From: Hymenopellis radicata
Taxonomy: Eukaryota; Basidiomycota; Agaricomycetes; Agaricales; Physalacriaceae
NCBI GenBank assembly: GCA_015501595.1
Contig: JADNRX010000146.1
Coordinates: 60,518 to 124,517, forward strand
Reading direction: 5' to 3'
DNA: 64,000 bases
Both the position numbers and the translations under genes were made by a program. Of the stretch, positions 11,000 through 23,917 are shown one piece after another (the stretch's first letter is position 1; the number at the start of each line of letters is the position of its first letter). The notes beneath the pieces were generated by a model. It saw only the letters and a list, made by a program, of their open reading frames with translations, made no database searches and was not told where the DNA came from.

Positions 11000-12892
11000 T
11001 CACCAGACAATTGAGAGGCCCGATCCGTTGAATGTAGATTGGCAGCGCTGCGTCTGGCTCAGAAAAGAGGTCTTCAAGATACAGTAGTCTTCGATGGCAA
11101 TGACGTCCATGTGCTTGGCCTCGAAAATGAGCTCCTGGATGTGATCCTGTTGTACCGAACGTTCTATGAAGAAATCAGACACGAAACCTAAAAGAGACGA
11201 ATTGAAGAGGAACGAACCCTTTCGCATACCCTTGACATGTGCAATCTCGTCTGTGGAACTAGCCTCGGAAGGCTCCTGCGACACGGCCAAAGAATCTCCA
11301 CTCTTCAACCATTCACCTAACAAATCGCCGAATACTTTCGCGTAGTGTCACCGCCTGCTTGAGTTCCTTCTCCAACTTGGTGGCCCAAATTTCAACCTGC
11401 GACGAAGTTATCGATGGATCATTTTGAGCTTGATGCAGCCGTCTGGAAGATACGATGAGTATGATTCAGACCACAGAAGATTCAGAATAGAAAGACGACT
11501 AACAAGCCATGGGTCCGGACGAGCGCCTTCTGGAACACCGGTGGTGGCTGCTGCTTCCGGTGCTCATCATCTGAGGTGTCAGAACCGTCCGAGTCCCCCG
11601 CGGGCCGCCTCCACTGGACGCGTCAACATCAGTCCGATGAGCTGCATCGATGGCGTCGAGTTTCTTGCGCATCGTATGACCAACGGCAAGGGCAGAGAGT
11701 GTCGAGAATATGACACGTGCCTGTCGGGCGATGTGCTCCTGGGTTCCCGTCATGTCCCAAGAGAGAACACGCGTCCAGGTAAGTTTGGACAGTTGTGGAG
11801 GCAGGATCGCCTGCCAGGAGATCAACGAATGAGCCTCAATGTCAATCTGGGAAAGGACAACTGAGAGCAAGCGCGTCATGATAGCGTTATGGGTAGTTTG
11901 ACGCGCTGGTGCCACGGGTGCATGCTGAAGCAATCGTTCGCTCGGAGGAAGCGCAAATCGAGGCACATTAAATGATGGAGGCGGCGAATTGGCATGGGTA
12001 GCGTGTGGATGCTGGAGAATCAGGTCAAAGAAGATTGACTCTGGGCGGTTCTGAGGGAATGTGGTATTTCCGGACACGAAATTGTTCACAGTTTTTGAAA
12101 CTGACTCCTGATCGAAGAACGGGGCGCGACGAAAGAGGAGTTGTAACAGATCACCAAGCGTCTCAATCCCAGCCTGATGCATGCAGTTAATGACTACCTG
12201 CAGGCGGTCAGCATCTGTCACGACGTCGCCGTACATGTCCCAGCGAAATCGCGCTCGACTTGCTCAACTCTTTTCATCACCAAGAGGACGAGCGAATCGT
12301 CCAGGGAAAACCCCAGTACAGAGACCATTACAAAATCATTGCGCCATCTCGCTTTGTTGAAGCAACTCAGATGACACTGAACGTGATGCTGTAGTTGGAG
12401 ATGGCGATGAAGGTACTGGGTGTGAAATGTAAGGAGAAGCCATGGTAGGTGGAGGATAGAATATATAGGGAGATTGGGGGACCGGAGGGTAGTATGAGGG
12501 AATCGACGTCCAAGGACTGACAAGAGGTTGAGGAGATCCCGGATCGATGTACGCATATATATGATGTGGAGTACCTGTAGTAGTAACATCAGCGCGCGAT
12601 TACAATTCAAGTGGATGAAAGCTTGCCAGGATACGACCTTCGTTGCTTTCAACGGAAAAGTTGTCGTTCACGATTGGAGCTCAGCAGACTAGTTGTAGAG
12701 ATGTGGACGGTGGATCGCATCAGGCTGGGCTGTAACCGGCACACCAGATTCCAACAGAAATGAAACCAGCCGATTATTGGAGAAATACTGGAGGAAGGAT
12801 TCCATGGGGCTGCCGTCGAAAAACTGCATGTTGCGAGTGTTCACGATGGCGGGTAGAGCCGCATTGTGTTCGGTCCGGTTTCGGCTCGGCAT
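11000..12892 (-). CDS. Lineage-specific protein resembling the N-terminal part of DUF6589 proteins (decayed?)
   Basis: A chain of minus-strand open segments (12892-12689, 12652-12218, 12236-11499, 11323-11000) that could be exons of one gene. The most informative is 12236-11499, with ADRLQVVINCMHQAGIETLG followed by DLLQLLFRRAPF and VSKTVNNFVSG...SIFFDLILQHPHA. That layout is what I associate with the N-terminus of the large, repetitive DUF6589 family in mushrooms. The much longer C-terminal domain of that family is not visible here, so this would be a truncated copy. Splice joins between segments are not clean. The identification is tentative. Confidence 0.35.
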
Positions 12893-13980
12893 CTCGCCTT
12901 TCCTTTTTCTATGGGGTGGTAGAGTCCTTGCTTAGACGCAAGGAAATGCACGACCACGAGCGTCTTCATCAGAGTCAAGGGTTAATTATCCACAAGCGGC
13001 CTCAGTACGTTCATAGACTGGCTCGCCACATCGATATTTCCAGCAGAAGAGTTCGACCTGTATGACAGTATCGTCCAAGCTTGAGATATTCGAACTGGAC
13101 GAAACACGAATTTCGGGAGATGTTATAATGCCAATGCGATTCAGAAAGGTGACAGTCGAGGGTGATTTGGCCTAGGAAATTGACTGAAAACATCTATGCA
13201 TTTGCGAAAGACGCATTACCTGGTAGTAGTGGATTGAAAGGGCTGACCACAGCGATACCCTTACGAGCTTTGAAGTCAAATCAAAGTGTTCGATAGATCG
13301 TACATGCCTGAATGCGAGGACACCCTTGAAGGTAAGTACAAGCTTGACCTGCCGATGATTTGCGAACGGGGGGGATTAGGGCCTTACATAATGCGGATCA
13401 CTTCTGTTTCCGTACTACCGTTTTCGCAAAGCGGCGGCAAGATTGTCTTCCCCGCTCTCCCAGATTCATCACCGTATAACGATAGAGGACTTGCGTGCCT
13501 ACTGCGTATGGGCTAAGGGCTTCTTGGAGATCCGCCATTGGTTCGTTGTCGAGTCATTCAAGCGCTAAAAGAGCCCTTCTTTTGATGATTCACCTTGAAG
13601 GTTTCCGACCATTCAATGAGTTCATTTTAACTTGTCCGGAGCGCCTAATTACCTTGCGAGCCGATGCGATATTGTTAGCGCTTTGGTAGCCAAGAATGGC
13701 TCTTGCCGTTTACAACATCGGATAAGCGCGCAAGCGCGTCCAAAACCACCCATTTATGGCCGTCAGTCAGTTCTGTGACCGGCATCTACAGCTTCTATGA
13801 AGCTTATAGTGATATCGATGAGTTACGACCTGTCACAATGCACATCAGAGCTATGAGCTTCTTGGATGCTGACCGTCCTCGTTTACCGCACATTGCACTG
13901 GCAGCTCTCTCTTGACGCCCATCTTCTCCCTATTGCTCTGTCAGGTCGCTTGTACTCACTTCTTACGTTCTTCCTCCATG
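12893..13980. other. Intergenic, no recognised gene
   Basis: Short open frames only (for example 13286-13516 plus). The right end is the leader of the helicase gene. Nothing recognised. Confidence 0.4.
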
Positions 13981-16900
13981 CCGCCCAGTACTCCTCGCGG
14001 CAACAGTAACTACAGAGGTCGCGGTGCGTCACCTCGAGGCAGAGGGCGCGGCGGTCCGCAATCGACTTCTCCAAGAGGCCGTGGTCGCGGGCGCGGTGCA
14101 CCTGGACATGCGCCGCCTGGTATATGCAACTTTTATTGGGAGTCCGGTGCTTGTCGCCACGGCTACGACTGTCGTTTCAGACACGAGACGCCTCCTTCAT
14201 CTGATGCCGCTGCTCAAGAACCTATGGTGGAGCACGACTTCTTCTCACCGGAGGGCATGGCGCAGAATAGCGGTTCTGTGCGATCGAGTCACCAGAACAC
14301 GAAGCCACAGGATGCCCACAATATCCTCAAACAATTGTCGACAAGCCTAGAATTCCGCAGCGCATTGAGTGCTGAGAGCTTTGCTCACGTCTTTGGCAGT
14401 GTTCATGCCAGCAATCCTTATTGGGTATGCCGACTTTCGTCACTGCACTCTCATCGAACTAAGCGCTTCAACGTAGAACGTCGATACGGCTCAAGTACGA
14501 TCATATCTTCTTCTTCACGCACAATCTTATTTTTTCCTCCAGCATTTTCTCGATTTTGTTGTTCAGGTACGTCGACCACCGATGAATTGGACATGTTTAT
14601 CTAACATAATTACAGAGCACCGACAACCACAATGCCTTCCATCTCATTGGCGTTCTCCTTCGGTGGCCCTATGTTAGTACAACTGTCAACAGAGAAGCGC
14701 GCTCCGGAACGCTCTCCTTCCAGCGAGGGTACTTCCCTCTTTTAGAAGTAAGTTCAAGACTTTCTGGGATTAGGCATCGTCATTCACCAATGCACTGTGC
14801 AGTTCTTCGCGTCTGGCCTGGTTATCAAGAGTACGATTCACCAAAACATCAAGTACGTTCTCTGTCGCAATCATTACAGCGACCTCATGACTTTCTAGTA
14901 AACTGTATACGCTTGTTGAATATAACTACTCGGACATTCACAACATTCTTCATGCGTGTTTGTCGGCTTTCATGTCGGCGAAAACATGGAAGGATCGATC
15001 TGCTGGATCGTATCTGCCCGTTGACCGCCAGGATCATCTGGGAGGCATTCTCGTGTTCCAGGTCGTTTGTACTTTTCTCTACGAGTGAGTAGTCGGCTTA
15101 CATGCTACTTGAATTGGCCTTATTGATTTCATCGTCTAGGTACTTTAAGCTTTTCAAGGCGGCCATTCGCAATCATCCCGAAATTCTTGATCTTGTAGAG
15201 AGTCTGGCGAACTGGTTCGACATCTGGTCTGATGATGTGACGAGCCATAGCCCAAATTTCATCGACGACATTACCGAGACCAGTCCCAATGTCCGCCAGC
15301 TCACTATCGATAAGTTGCGTAAAGATGTTTACCGCCTTCGCTCTGTCGTGAGAAGAGAGGCCGGTGTTGCAGATGAACAGAGGAGGGTAGTGCAATCATC
15401 CACGACTTTGGAAGCCGACATCCACGCCGCACTTGTCAATCGACTGGAACTCGCCTATTCGCCCCCCGGCGCCCTCCGTCAAGGTGGCCCTCGCCACGAT
15501 AACGATTTTGCCGCTATAGGCGACATTCGCATAGCACCTACTCACGACGAACTTACTGCTGGACCGCCTCCATATCTTCCTGTTTTCGTTCCTCGTGGCC
15601 CTCATCACTTACCTGCCGGCTCTATGGAGAAGCACCTCGACATTCAGTTTCGCCTTCTTCGCGAGGAGCTCACGTAAGTCTCTTGTCTGTGTCCCTGTTG
15701 TTTATCGCGAATCAAACCGTGGCATCCAGATCCAGTATCCGGCAAGCTATTGCAGCCATTAACGCGGATTTGAATACGGCGCAGGAGCGCGGCCATCGGC
15801 GTACCCAGTTGGAAGCTCTTGTCGCCAGTCGCGGTGGAGCGTATCGTAGCACTGGCTCGGACTCGGTGTTCTTTCACGTTTACACCAACATAGAGTTCAT
15901 GCCTGCCAAAGCTGAACGACGCAACTTTACCGTGGGGCTCAGTCTCGACTCACCACCAGGAAATCCGCGCAATGAGGATGGTCGTCAACGTGCAGATTAT
16001 TGGACACACTCGAAAAGACTATCTCAAGGAAGCCTCGTTGCTCTCATGCTCGTTTCTCGAGACAGCGCGCGCATCTTTCTCGGAACTGTTGCTTGTACAA
16101 GCGAGGCCATCGCCGAGTCGTCGAAGGCCAGGAAGGATAGAATTGAGATACGTGTATCTTTCTTTGACCCAGAGGTCGAACTCTTTGCCCTTGAAGGCAA
16201 GAGAATTTCACCGGTGGATGACAAATACAAGTTTGCCCTCTTGTTTGATAACAACGTCATGTACGAGTCCATGCGTCCCTTCCTCCAAACACTGCAGACT
16301 ATCGAGCCAACATCTATCCCATTTGCCGACTTCATCGCCTCAGAAGAATCTCTCGTGAACGTACCGGTGCCTCCACCATTGTACGCCCTTGTGCCCGGCT
16401 TTCGCTTCCAATTGACTTCCCTCTTGCCCCCGGTGCCCACCCACTTTTCTTGGATGTTCAAGATCCTACTTCAATTGCTTTGGCTCGACGAGAAATGGAG
16501 AGATCCTCCACGTTGGACCCCTCACAAGCCTCAACAATCATCGACGCCTTGACCAGGCAGATTTGTCTTGTGCAAGGGTACGTTTATCAAATCTCTATCT
16601 CCAAGCTCGTGCTGATTGTATCATTCGTAGACCGCCCGGTACTGGCAAGGTGATATTCAACATTCAATAATTGACTGGACACTAATTACAACTCAGAGTT
16701 ATACAGGCAAAGAACTTTTGCGCGTCCTGCTTGCCAATAACGTCAAGCCAATTGGTACGTGTACTCAGAAGAACAGATTACAACGCTCTCTAATATTGTT
16801 ATAGTGCTCATTGCGTTCACTAATCACGCCCTCGACCACATGCTTCTTGATGTCCTTGAGGCGCGCATCACATCGAAAATGGTTCGTCTTGGATCGCGTT

Positions 16901-19900
16901 CAAGCGACGAACGCATTGCCCAGTACAACTTGTCCAAGTTAGAGGAAGAAGGCTCGGACGAGACCTCACCTCTCGGTGCCTCCTGGAAACGTCATTATCG
17001 ACGAATGAAGGACCTCGAGGACGACATGCACAATCTCATGGACTCCATCCAGATCCCGATCATGCACTGGACACTTGTGCAGAGCCATCTTCGCATTTAC
17101 TACCCAGAGGTTGAAGACCAGTTCCTTTCACCGCCAGTTTGGATTTCAAACCTGCGCGAGTGGATGCTCGCTGACGAAGAAGCTGAAGGCGAATGGCAAG
17201 TACAGTCCAAAAAAAATAAGAAAGCCAAGGAGGCGCGTGGCCTGCAAAAGAGCATATATGGATTCTGGAAAGGCTGTCACGACATCAAGTTTTTGGACAC
17301 TGTCACGTTCACCGACCAGGAGGGAGAGGAGGCGGACGATCCTCGTAGTGTTCTCTTTGCTTCGTTGGGATATGAAACTATTCCTCCGTCTCCATCCACC
17401 ATCTCCTCACGAAAAATAGACGACCTCTTGTCTATGGCCGATCCCTGGTCAATGAACACTGATGAGCGTCATCGACTCGCTAAAGTATGGGAAGGCGAAA
17501 TTCGCCGTCAAGCTTATCAGTCCCAAGTTGCTGAGTTCGAGGACTTGCGTCGACAGTATCAGGAAGTCTGTAGCAATCTCGAGGACATCAAAAACCAAGT
17601 ATGTCGCTTTCCCTTTCTCCGCTGCATTTTGGTTGACAATATTACTAGACTCGTCAGACACTGTTGGGCCAGGTCGACCTTATAGGATGTACAACTACCG
17701 GTACTATGCCGCGCTCATGCTCGTTACATTTCTAACATTCGTATTCCCTAACAGGCGCCGCAAAACTTGTTTCTCTGTTGACGGTAAGTCATCAACAGCC
17801 GCTTTGCGCTTTGCTGATTATGTACCCCTCAGACTGTAGCCCCGAAAGTCCTCGTCGTCGAAGAAGCTGGACAAGTTTTGGAATCTCACATCCTTGCGTC
17901 GTTAGTGCCTTCGGGTAAGCTTTCCCTTCTCCCCTCTCGCTGTGAATATCGATGAAAGATTTTGTACAGTCGAACATCTAATCTGTATCGGAGATCCCGA
18001 GCAACTACGACCCACTCTTGCGAACTATGGTGGGTTCAAATTCGGTCGAGTCCAAGTCCTTTAAATATACGATTTGCTAGGCCTGTCCATGGACAGCGAA
18101 CGTGGTAACCGACTCTTCAAATTCGATCGCTCCTTGTTGGAACGACTTTCCTCTAATGGTTGCGCCATGTCTCTAATCAATGTTCAGCGCCGTATGCGAC
18201 CGAGCATTTCCAAGTATCCACGGTAATGCTCCAGCCACTTATTCAATGGTGCCGCTCAACTGCCAAATAGACTCATCCTTTATCCGGCTCTGCAAGACCA
18301 CGAACGCGTCGAGCACTATCCGCCTGTACAGGGCATGCTGCACAACGTGTTCTTCTTTAGTCACACCAATGCCGAGAACGCAGAACGAGACTCCGTATCG
18401 AAGTTCAACGTCTTTGAGGTGCGTCGGTCAAATAAGCTTGTGCTCAAACTGATTTCTGGCCAGGCCAACATGATCAAAGACCTCGTGCTGTACTTCTTGA
18501 AACAAGGCTGTTACAGTGGCAAGGGAGACATAGCTGTCCTGTGCGCCTACCTTGGACAGCTTCAGCAAGTACGGAAAGCCCTCCAGAACGCAAGGCTTGC
18601 GGTGGTGGTCAATGAGCGAGATGCAGAAGCACTAGAGCGTGAAGGCGAGGAGGTATCTCAGGATCCCGAGTTCGAGGATATTACCGTCGCCAAACATGTT
18701 CGTCTTTTTTCACCTTGTTGATCCCTATCTGACATCGCAATAGATTCGGCTGGGTACGGTGGACACATTCCAAGGCGAAGAGGCGAAAATTGTCATTATC
18801 TCTCTCGTCAGAAATTCCGGTGACTTCTCAAACGATGCCTCTATCGGCTTCTTGAAGGTAGGATTTCGTTCCATTAGTTTACCTTGTACTGACGCGACAT
18901 TATCAGAGCTCCAATCGTATCAACGTCGCGCTGTCCCGAGCCCAACATGGAATGTATTTACTCGGCAATGCCTCGAACCTGCGGAGGAATGCAACGTGGG
19001 CAGCGGTGTTGGAGGATATGGAGCAAGAAGGGTTGGTGGGCAGCGAGCTTCCCATCGTATGTCCACGGCATCCTGAGCAAGTGAGAATGATATCACGTCC
19101 CGGTCAAATTCCATTCGAGGCTCCGGAAGGCGGATGTTTGGCTCGTTGCGAATTCCAGCTATCCTGTGGTCATACGTGTCCGTCAGTCGTAAGTCACTTG
19201 GTAATTCAACTAGTTAAAAGGTTGACTGAGTATGTGCCCTAGTGTCATCCCGATCTCGACCAACATGCCCGTATGAAATGTCATGAGCCGTGTCAGCGTA
19301 TCACCTGCCCGCGACAGCACCCATGTTCGCGCGAGTGTGGAGACAACTGCGGCTTGTGCCAGTTTCCGATGTACAAAGTCCTTTTGCCGTGTGGTCACAT
19401 CAAAGCCAAAGTCTTCTGGTACGAGTGTTATGTAGTCCAGGATGACGTGAAACTAATACTGTGCTTTGCAGTCACGAATTCGACGACCTTCAAGACGTCC
19501 AGTGTAATGTCGTCGTCGAAAAGACGCTTCCACATTGCGAACATACTGCTTCTGTTCCATGCCATCGAGAGCCAGAATCTGTGCGCTGCAGGGCCATTTG
19601 CAAAGGGATAATGGCTTGCTGTTCCCGCGCATGCTCTTCGACTTGCGACGAATGCTGCACACTCACCACCGCTGCTTTATCCCCTCAGCCGTCTTCTCGG
19701 ATTCCTCGCACGACACATCGAACCCATCCATGCGAAAGACTGCTTTATTGTCAGCACCGATGTGGTCGTGACTGTTCTCAAGATCACGAATGTAACAACA
19801 CTTGTTCAGAGAAATGTCGACAAACGTGTTCACATCACTCGTGCAAGAAGCCTTGTTCTGAGCCGTGTCCACCATGTATGGAACCGTGTTCTTGGATGTG

Positions 19901-21872
19901 TGGCCACGGTAACGTGTGTCCCGTTCCTTGTGGATCAGTACGTGCCCTTTTAGCCTTCAATCTGTTTCTTATGGTGATGTCAGATATGTGCAAGACTACC
20001 TTGTAACGAGCCATGTCTGCGTCGCTTGAAATGCGGCACATGTGTCCATCAGGTAAGCCAGTGGCCTCGGACAAGTAGCCTATAATCTAACACAATGTCT
20101 TCAAGTCTGCGGCGAGCCATGCGATAATCAAACATGCCCCGAGTGCCTTTCCGACTCGCGCAAGACTGACATCGTGGACTTCATCATGCAGCGAACTCTG
20201 GCAGAGTTGGACCTCACATCACCAGACATCGGCGAGAGGATCATTACACTCCAGTGTGGCCACTTTTTCACTGTCGAGTCCCTCGACGGACATTGCCATA
20301 TTCGCGACTATTATGAAGTTGACGAACTCACGGGCTCCTGTGTGGGCATGAAAGAACCGCCCACCGATTTTCAGAATCCGCCGTCATGTCCGACTTGCCG
20401 TGGACCCATCACTGCTCTTCGTTATGGTCGGATCACGAAGCGGGCAACTCTCGACATCCTCGAGCGGAACGTGGCAAGCATGATGACAAAAATGCTGAAC
20501 GAGGCCTCTCTATCGCTCCGGGAGATCAACGCTGAGAGCATGGACAAGTTGAAAGAAAGAGCCAAGGCCATGAAAGTAGCTCCTCCTTCCGTCGACTTGG
20601 ATCTCGAAGCGCTTGCGACTCTTCGTCAAAAGGAATACACGGCTCTTGAGAAAAGCAGGAAACTACTACCTACCATCTTCTTGTTAAACGCGCCTCGTAC
20701 GGGCTTCAGCTCTGGCGACACCAAGGAGTGGAGGGTGATCATCGATCCGCTCATTACGGTATACAAGAAGCTGTTGAAGGCAGCGGATATCCGTGGTCCT
20801 CATGCGCAGACATATAACGCGCACTTGCGACTCTGTTCCATCTCGAGCTCGCCGCTATACACGAGGACACCGAGCGCATATCCGACGAGCCTGAGACGGA
20901 CGCGATGCGGGCTGTTGACGCGAAAATGGGTCAACCGCCCCATCGGGCGGATATGAGATACCAGGTCGAGGCTTTCTTCATGTCTATTGATGTTCGTGTT
21001 CGCATCGCGCAGATCGCTCGAGCTCGCTTCGAGGGCTTGCCAGGCACGGCAAACGCCCAGTCATCGAAAAACGTGTGGCGCTCTTTTATTAGGTTCATTT
21101 ACGAGTCGTGTATCGGTGATGCTCGGAAGGCGCGCGACATTGCGAGCGCATCGTCTGCAACGAGGCAGGTCGCGAAATGCGACGCATACATTGTGCATGC
21201 CGAGATGTTCGCGTTCGGCTTCGGGATTGTATGCGAGGTGGAGGATTATGTTCAGGCAGGGCGGCTTACCGACGATGTTAGGCAGTCGCTGGTTCAGAGG
21301 ATCGGGATGATGGGATTCGCTTGGCGGGCAACATCCGGAAGTCGGAAAAGGAATATATGGCCAAGCGCTCGTATAAGAATACCCAGGAAGGGCGAGTTGA
21401 ACGCGAATGGTTCGACACCAACTGCAGGGTCCTCGCGGACGGGTACATCCAGGATTACAAGAATCTCAAGGAACACGTCATGACGAACAAAGGATACTCG
21501 CCGCTGTCTTTGGAGGAGAAACAGGAGATTGTCAAGGCTTTCAACTTTGGTAACGTTGCTTCCTTGTCAATCGAAGGCGGCGCGTTAATAAACGCCTATG
21601 TACAGGATATCGCGGTCACTTTTACAACTGCCCTAATGGCCACCCGTTCGTCATTACAGAGGTATATGGCCTCTCAAGTGTATAAACAATACTGACTCTT
21701 TGTATAGTGTGGTGGTGCGACGCAGGTTTCGAGATGCCCGGAATGCGATGCTGAGATTGGTGGAACGGGGCATACGCTGCTTGCCTCTAACACGCGCGCG
21801 ATGGAATTTGAGAACGTCTCGAGGGAACAAGGGGGCCGAGAGCCGCATTGGGCTTGGGGACAGGGTGCTTAG
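13981..21872 (+). CDS. NFX1-type zinc finger helicase (ZNFX1-like) with CCCH and RZ fingers
   Basis: A large multi-exon gene for a UPF1-like SF1 RNA helicase. The start MPPSTPRGNSN leads into an RGG/RG-rich tail and one CCCH finger (C-x8-C-x5-C-x3-H, about residues 45-65). A ZNFX1 N-terminal region follows. The helicase core has Walker A PPGTGK|SYTGKELL split by an intron at about 16652, motif II VVEEAGQ (17850), motif III GDPEQLRP (17990), TVDTFQGEEA (18760) and VALSRAQHGMYLLGN (18925). Then come repeated NFX1-type Cys/His fingers (19070-20130), a helical region, and an RZ finger GHFYNCPNGHPFVITE|CGG...CPEC. That finger appears only when introns at about 21551-21605 and 21666-21712 are removed. 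ZNFX1 proteins act in small-RNA silencing and antiviral defence in other eukaryotes. Two apparent one-base losses (about 20824 and 21308) break the frame; both are restorable in short runs. Confidence 0.85.
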
Positions 21873-22206
21873 ATGTGGCAATATTTTTCCGGGCTGGACA
21901 TATTTTGAAATAATGCTGTATGTGACATTTAGGTAGATGAGGTAGGCAGGTAGAAGCGGCACTGAGGAACGGCCGTTTGTGGAAATGTTATGGCGGGCGA
22001 GACCCGATTTTCAACTGGTGACTGAGCATATCTCCGCATTTAAGAAGGTCCCAGCGAACCTCTGGGCACCAGATCAGAGACATACATACCGAGCTATAGT
22101 TGGTCACCCGCGCTACGGGAGGGAAACGACGGGAAACAGGAAGCGGGGATGGTCCAAGGAAATGAATTGTGTATATATAAGGCAGAGGAGTCCGAGTCGC
22201 TGTCGA
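21873..22206. other. Intergenic, 3' flank of helicase gene
   Basis: No gene supported here. It holds the 3' flank of the helicase gene and possibly the end of the unrecognised minus-strand gene. Confidence 0.35.
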
Positions 22207-22786
22207 CTAAAGGAGCATGTGCTGGTTGCTTCGCTGCCCTGTGCGCACGGCGGGTAATGGCTTCGAACGCGTCGGCCGCTGAAGCTCAAAGCTCTTGAAG
22301 AGCTCCATCGTGTCGTGATTGAGCTCGTGTCGATCTTTTGCTGTAGACCAGTCATTGCGATATGACCAACCATTTTCATCATCGTCTCCACACCGGCAGC
22401 GGTACAAGAACAAAGATCCGTAGGTAGCACCAGAGCCTAAGGAAGGTCAACCATAGGGGTAGATTGTTTAGTACCCACTTCAAGTCGCCCAGCCAAGAAT
22501 CAAGATGGATGTTTGACTTCCTCGAGGCGGATACAGACATCGAGTGTCTGGCTGGCAAATACGGACGGTGGTTCGCGAACAATTCCTGAAGCAGACGAAG
22601 CACCATATTGTTACTCTCCGGAAGGGGAGTAGAAGCAGACCGAGTTCTGTGAACAGAGGGGCAATCATGGACTGGGCAATCGTCGCAGAAACAGCCAGCT
22701 GAACAGCGTACAACGATGCGTGTAACATCCAGAATAACATCCGCGCCATTGTTTAGGTAAAGATCTACGCGCGCGTTATACAGCAT
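22207..22786 (-). CDS. Unrecognised small protein
   Basis: A minus-strand open frame with good coding character starts with a possible ATG at 22786 (MLYNARVDLYLNNGADVILD). It contains a cysteine cluster CSAGCFCDDCPVHDCP and an RLLQELFANHRPYLPARH segment. A probable intron near 22436-22480 (gtactaaac...ccttag) links it to a second exon ending near 22113 or 22207; which frame is used is not clear. I do not recognise the family. It follows the rhamnose mutarotase-like gene by about 200 bp on the same strand. Confidence 0.3.
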
Positions 22787-22985
22787 GTGTCCTTCGACCT
22801 GCGGAAGAGTGCCAATCACTCGTTCAATCGAGAAACAGTGCGACGGGCGGCACAGGTCATGTTATGGTAGAGAAACTTGACCTTTTCAGTTCAAGCCCAC
22901 GCGTAACTCCACTAGTCTCGAGCTTGAACATTTGAACGCGCGCATTGGACGACGATGAATCTTTGGAAAGTTCTGATTGTACAAG

Positions 22986-23454
22986 TTATGGTTTTCCTTC
23001 AAATCTAAAGACCTCCTCAACACTCTGAAATGTGATCTGAGCATTTGATAATCAAAATAGACAACCACTTACAGCCCACCAAGGAACTTCACCTCCACTT
23101 CCTGTAGCCCCTTCTACAAGACTCTCTTGCATGCCGTCTGTCATTTTCCACCACCTCTGCGTGTCGGGGTCTTCCGCCACCTTGGCCATGTCACTTTCAT
23201 AGTCCGTGCCGGTGTACTTCATCGTGGCGATGAGGAGGTCGAGCGGGGGGTAATAGTTGATGGAGTAGTCGACGATGTGCGCGCGTTCGAGTGTGGCGAG
23301 GACGCCCGGCCAAACGGCGGCGTGGCATGCTTTGTACTCTGCGACTGCAGATGGTTTGAGCTGTGAAGATTAGACGGCTTGTGTGGAGCAGAGCATGGGA
23401 AGAGGGGCGGACTTTGATAATTTGGCAGATGCGCTTGTTGGGTGGGACGGACAT
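22986..23454 (-). CDS. L-rhamnose mutarotase family protein
   Basis: Three short exons on the minus strand encode about 120 residues of the RhaM/DUF718 fold. Exon 1 is MSVPPNKRICQIIK. Exon 2, after an intron ending cttcacag (about 23362), starts LKPSAVAEYKACHAAVWPGV and carries the family pattern Y...H..VWP, DYSINYY, and a C-terminal DTQRWWKMTDGM. Exon 3, after a gtaagt intron near 23057, gives SVEEVFRFEGKP and a stop at 22986. The Tyr/His pair and the RWW motif match those of bacterial RhaM, which interconverts alpha- and beta-L-rhamnose. In a fungus the likely role is rhamnose use or another small-sugar or aldehyde function. It is divergent from Rab11 with 463 bp between start codons. Confidence 0.75.
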
Positions 23455-23917
23455 GGCTTAATGGTCGCGGAATGCGCGCGATGAGGTTGATATAGCAGAT
23501 AACCGGGCCGGATCCGGAATGGGGCCAACCAGGTGAGCATTGGCCAGAGGAAGAGCACAAGTTGGGAGTTGGAAGTTGAATTCGAGTCGACGATTCAGTC
23601 AAAATCGGAACATAGATACAAAGCGTCTAAGTAGAAACATAACGGTCGATGTACACATTCAAGCTATATCCAAGATGGAGGTACTTTAGCTGCACGCCGC
23701 CGCCACGAGGCACTGTATCGATGATAGGCGTCGCGAGGTACGGGGATCAGCACTAATAGGCGACCGGTCAAGAATTCTGTTAGGCGTCGCTGTGCCAGCG
23801 CAGGGCGTCGGTTATGGTCGTTGCAGGTAAGACGTGTTTCAAGCTCCGCCGCTTCGGCATTTGGGCACACTCTTCTTTCTCTTACCACCACCATAACCAC
23901 CACCACCCGCATACGCA
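23455..23917. promoter_or_regulatory. Divergent promoter between rhamnose mutarotase gene and Rab11
   Basis: A 463-bp non-coding gap between two outward-facing genes, which must hold both promoters. The side next to the Rab11 start is rich in cac/acc triplets (ccaccaccataaccaccacc, about 23886-23905). I see no clear TATA box. Confidence 0.45.

Noticed and set aside
20824..21313. Programmed frameshifting in the helicase gene
   Set aside because: The two sites have no slippery heptamer, both are -1 base in a short run, and the same defect occurs in unrelated housekeeping genes; consensus error is simpler.
23885..23912. CAC/ACC-rich tract upstream of Rab11 as a functional regulatory repeat
   Set aside because: Too short and irregular to separate from ordinary leader sequence.
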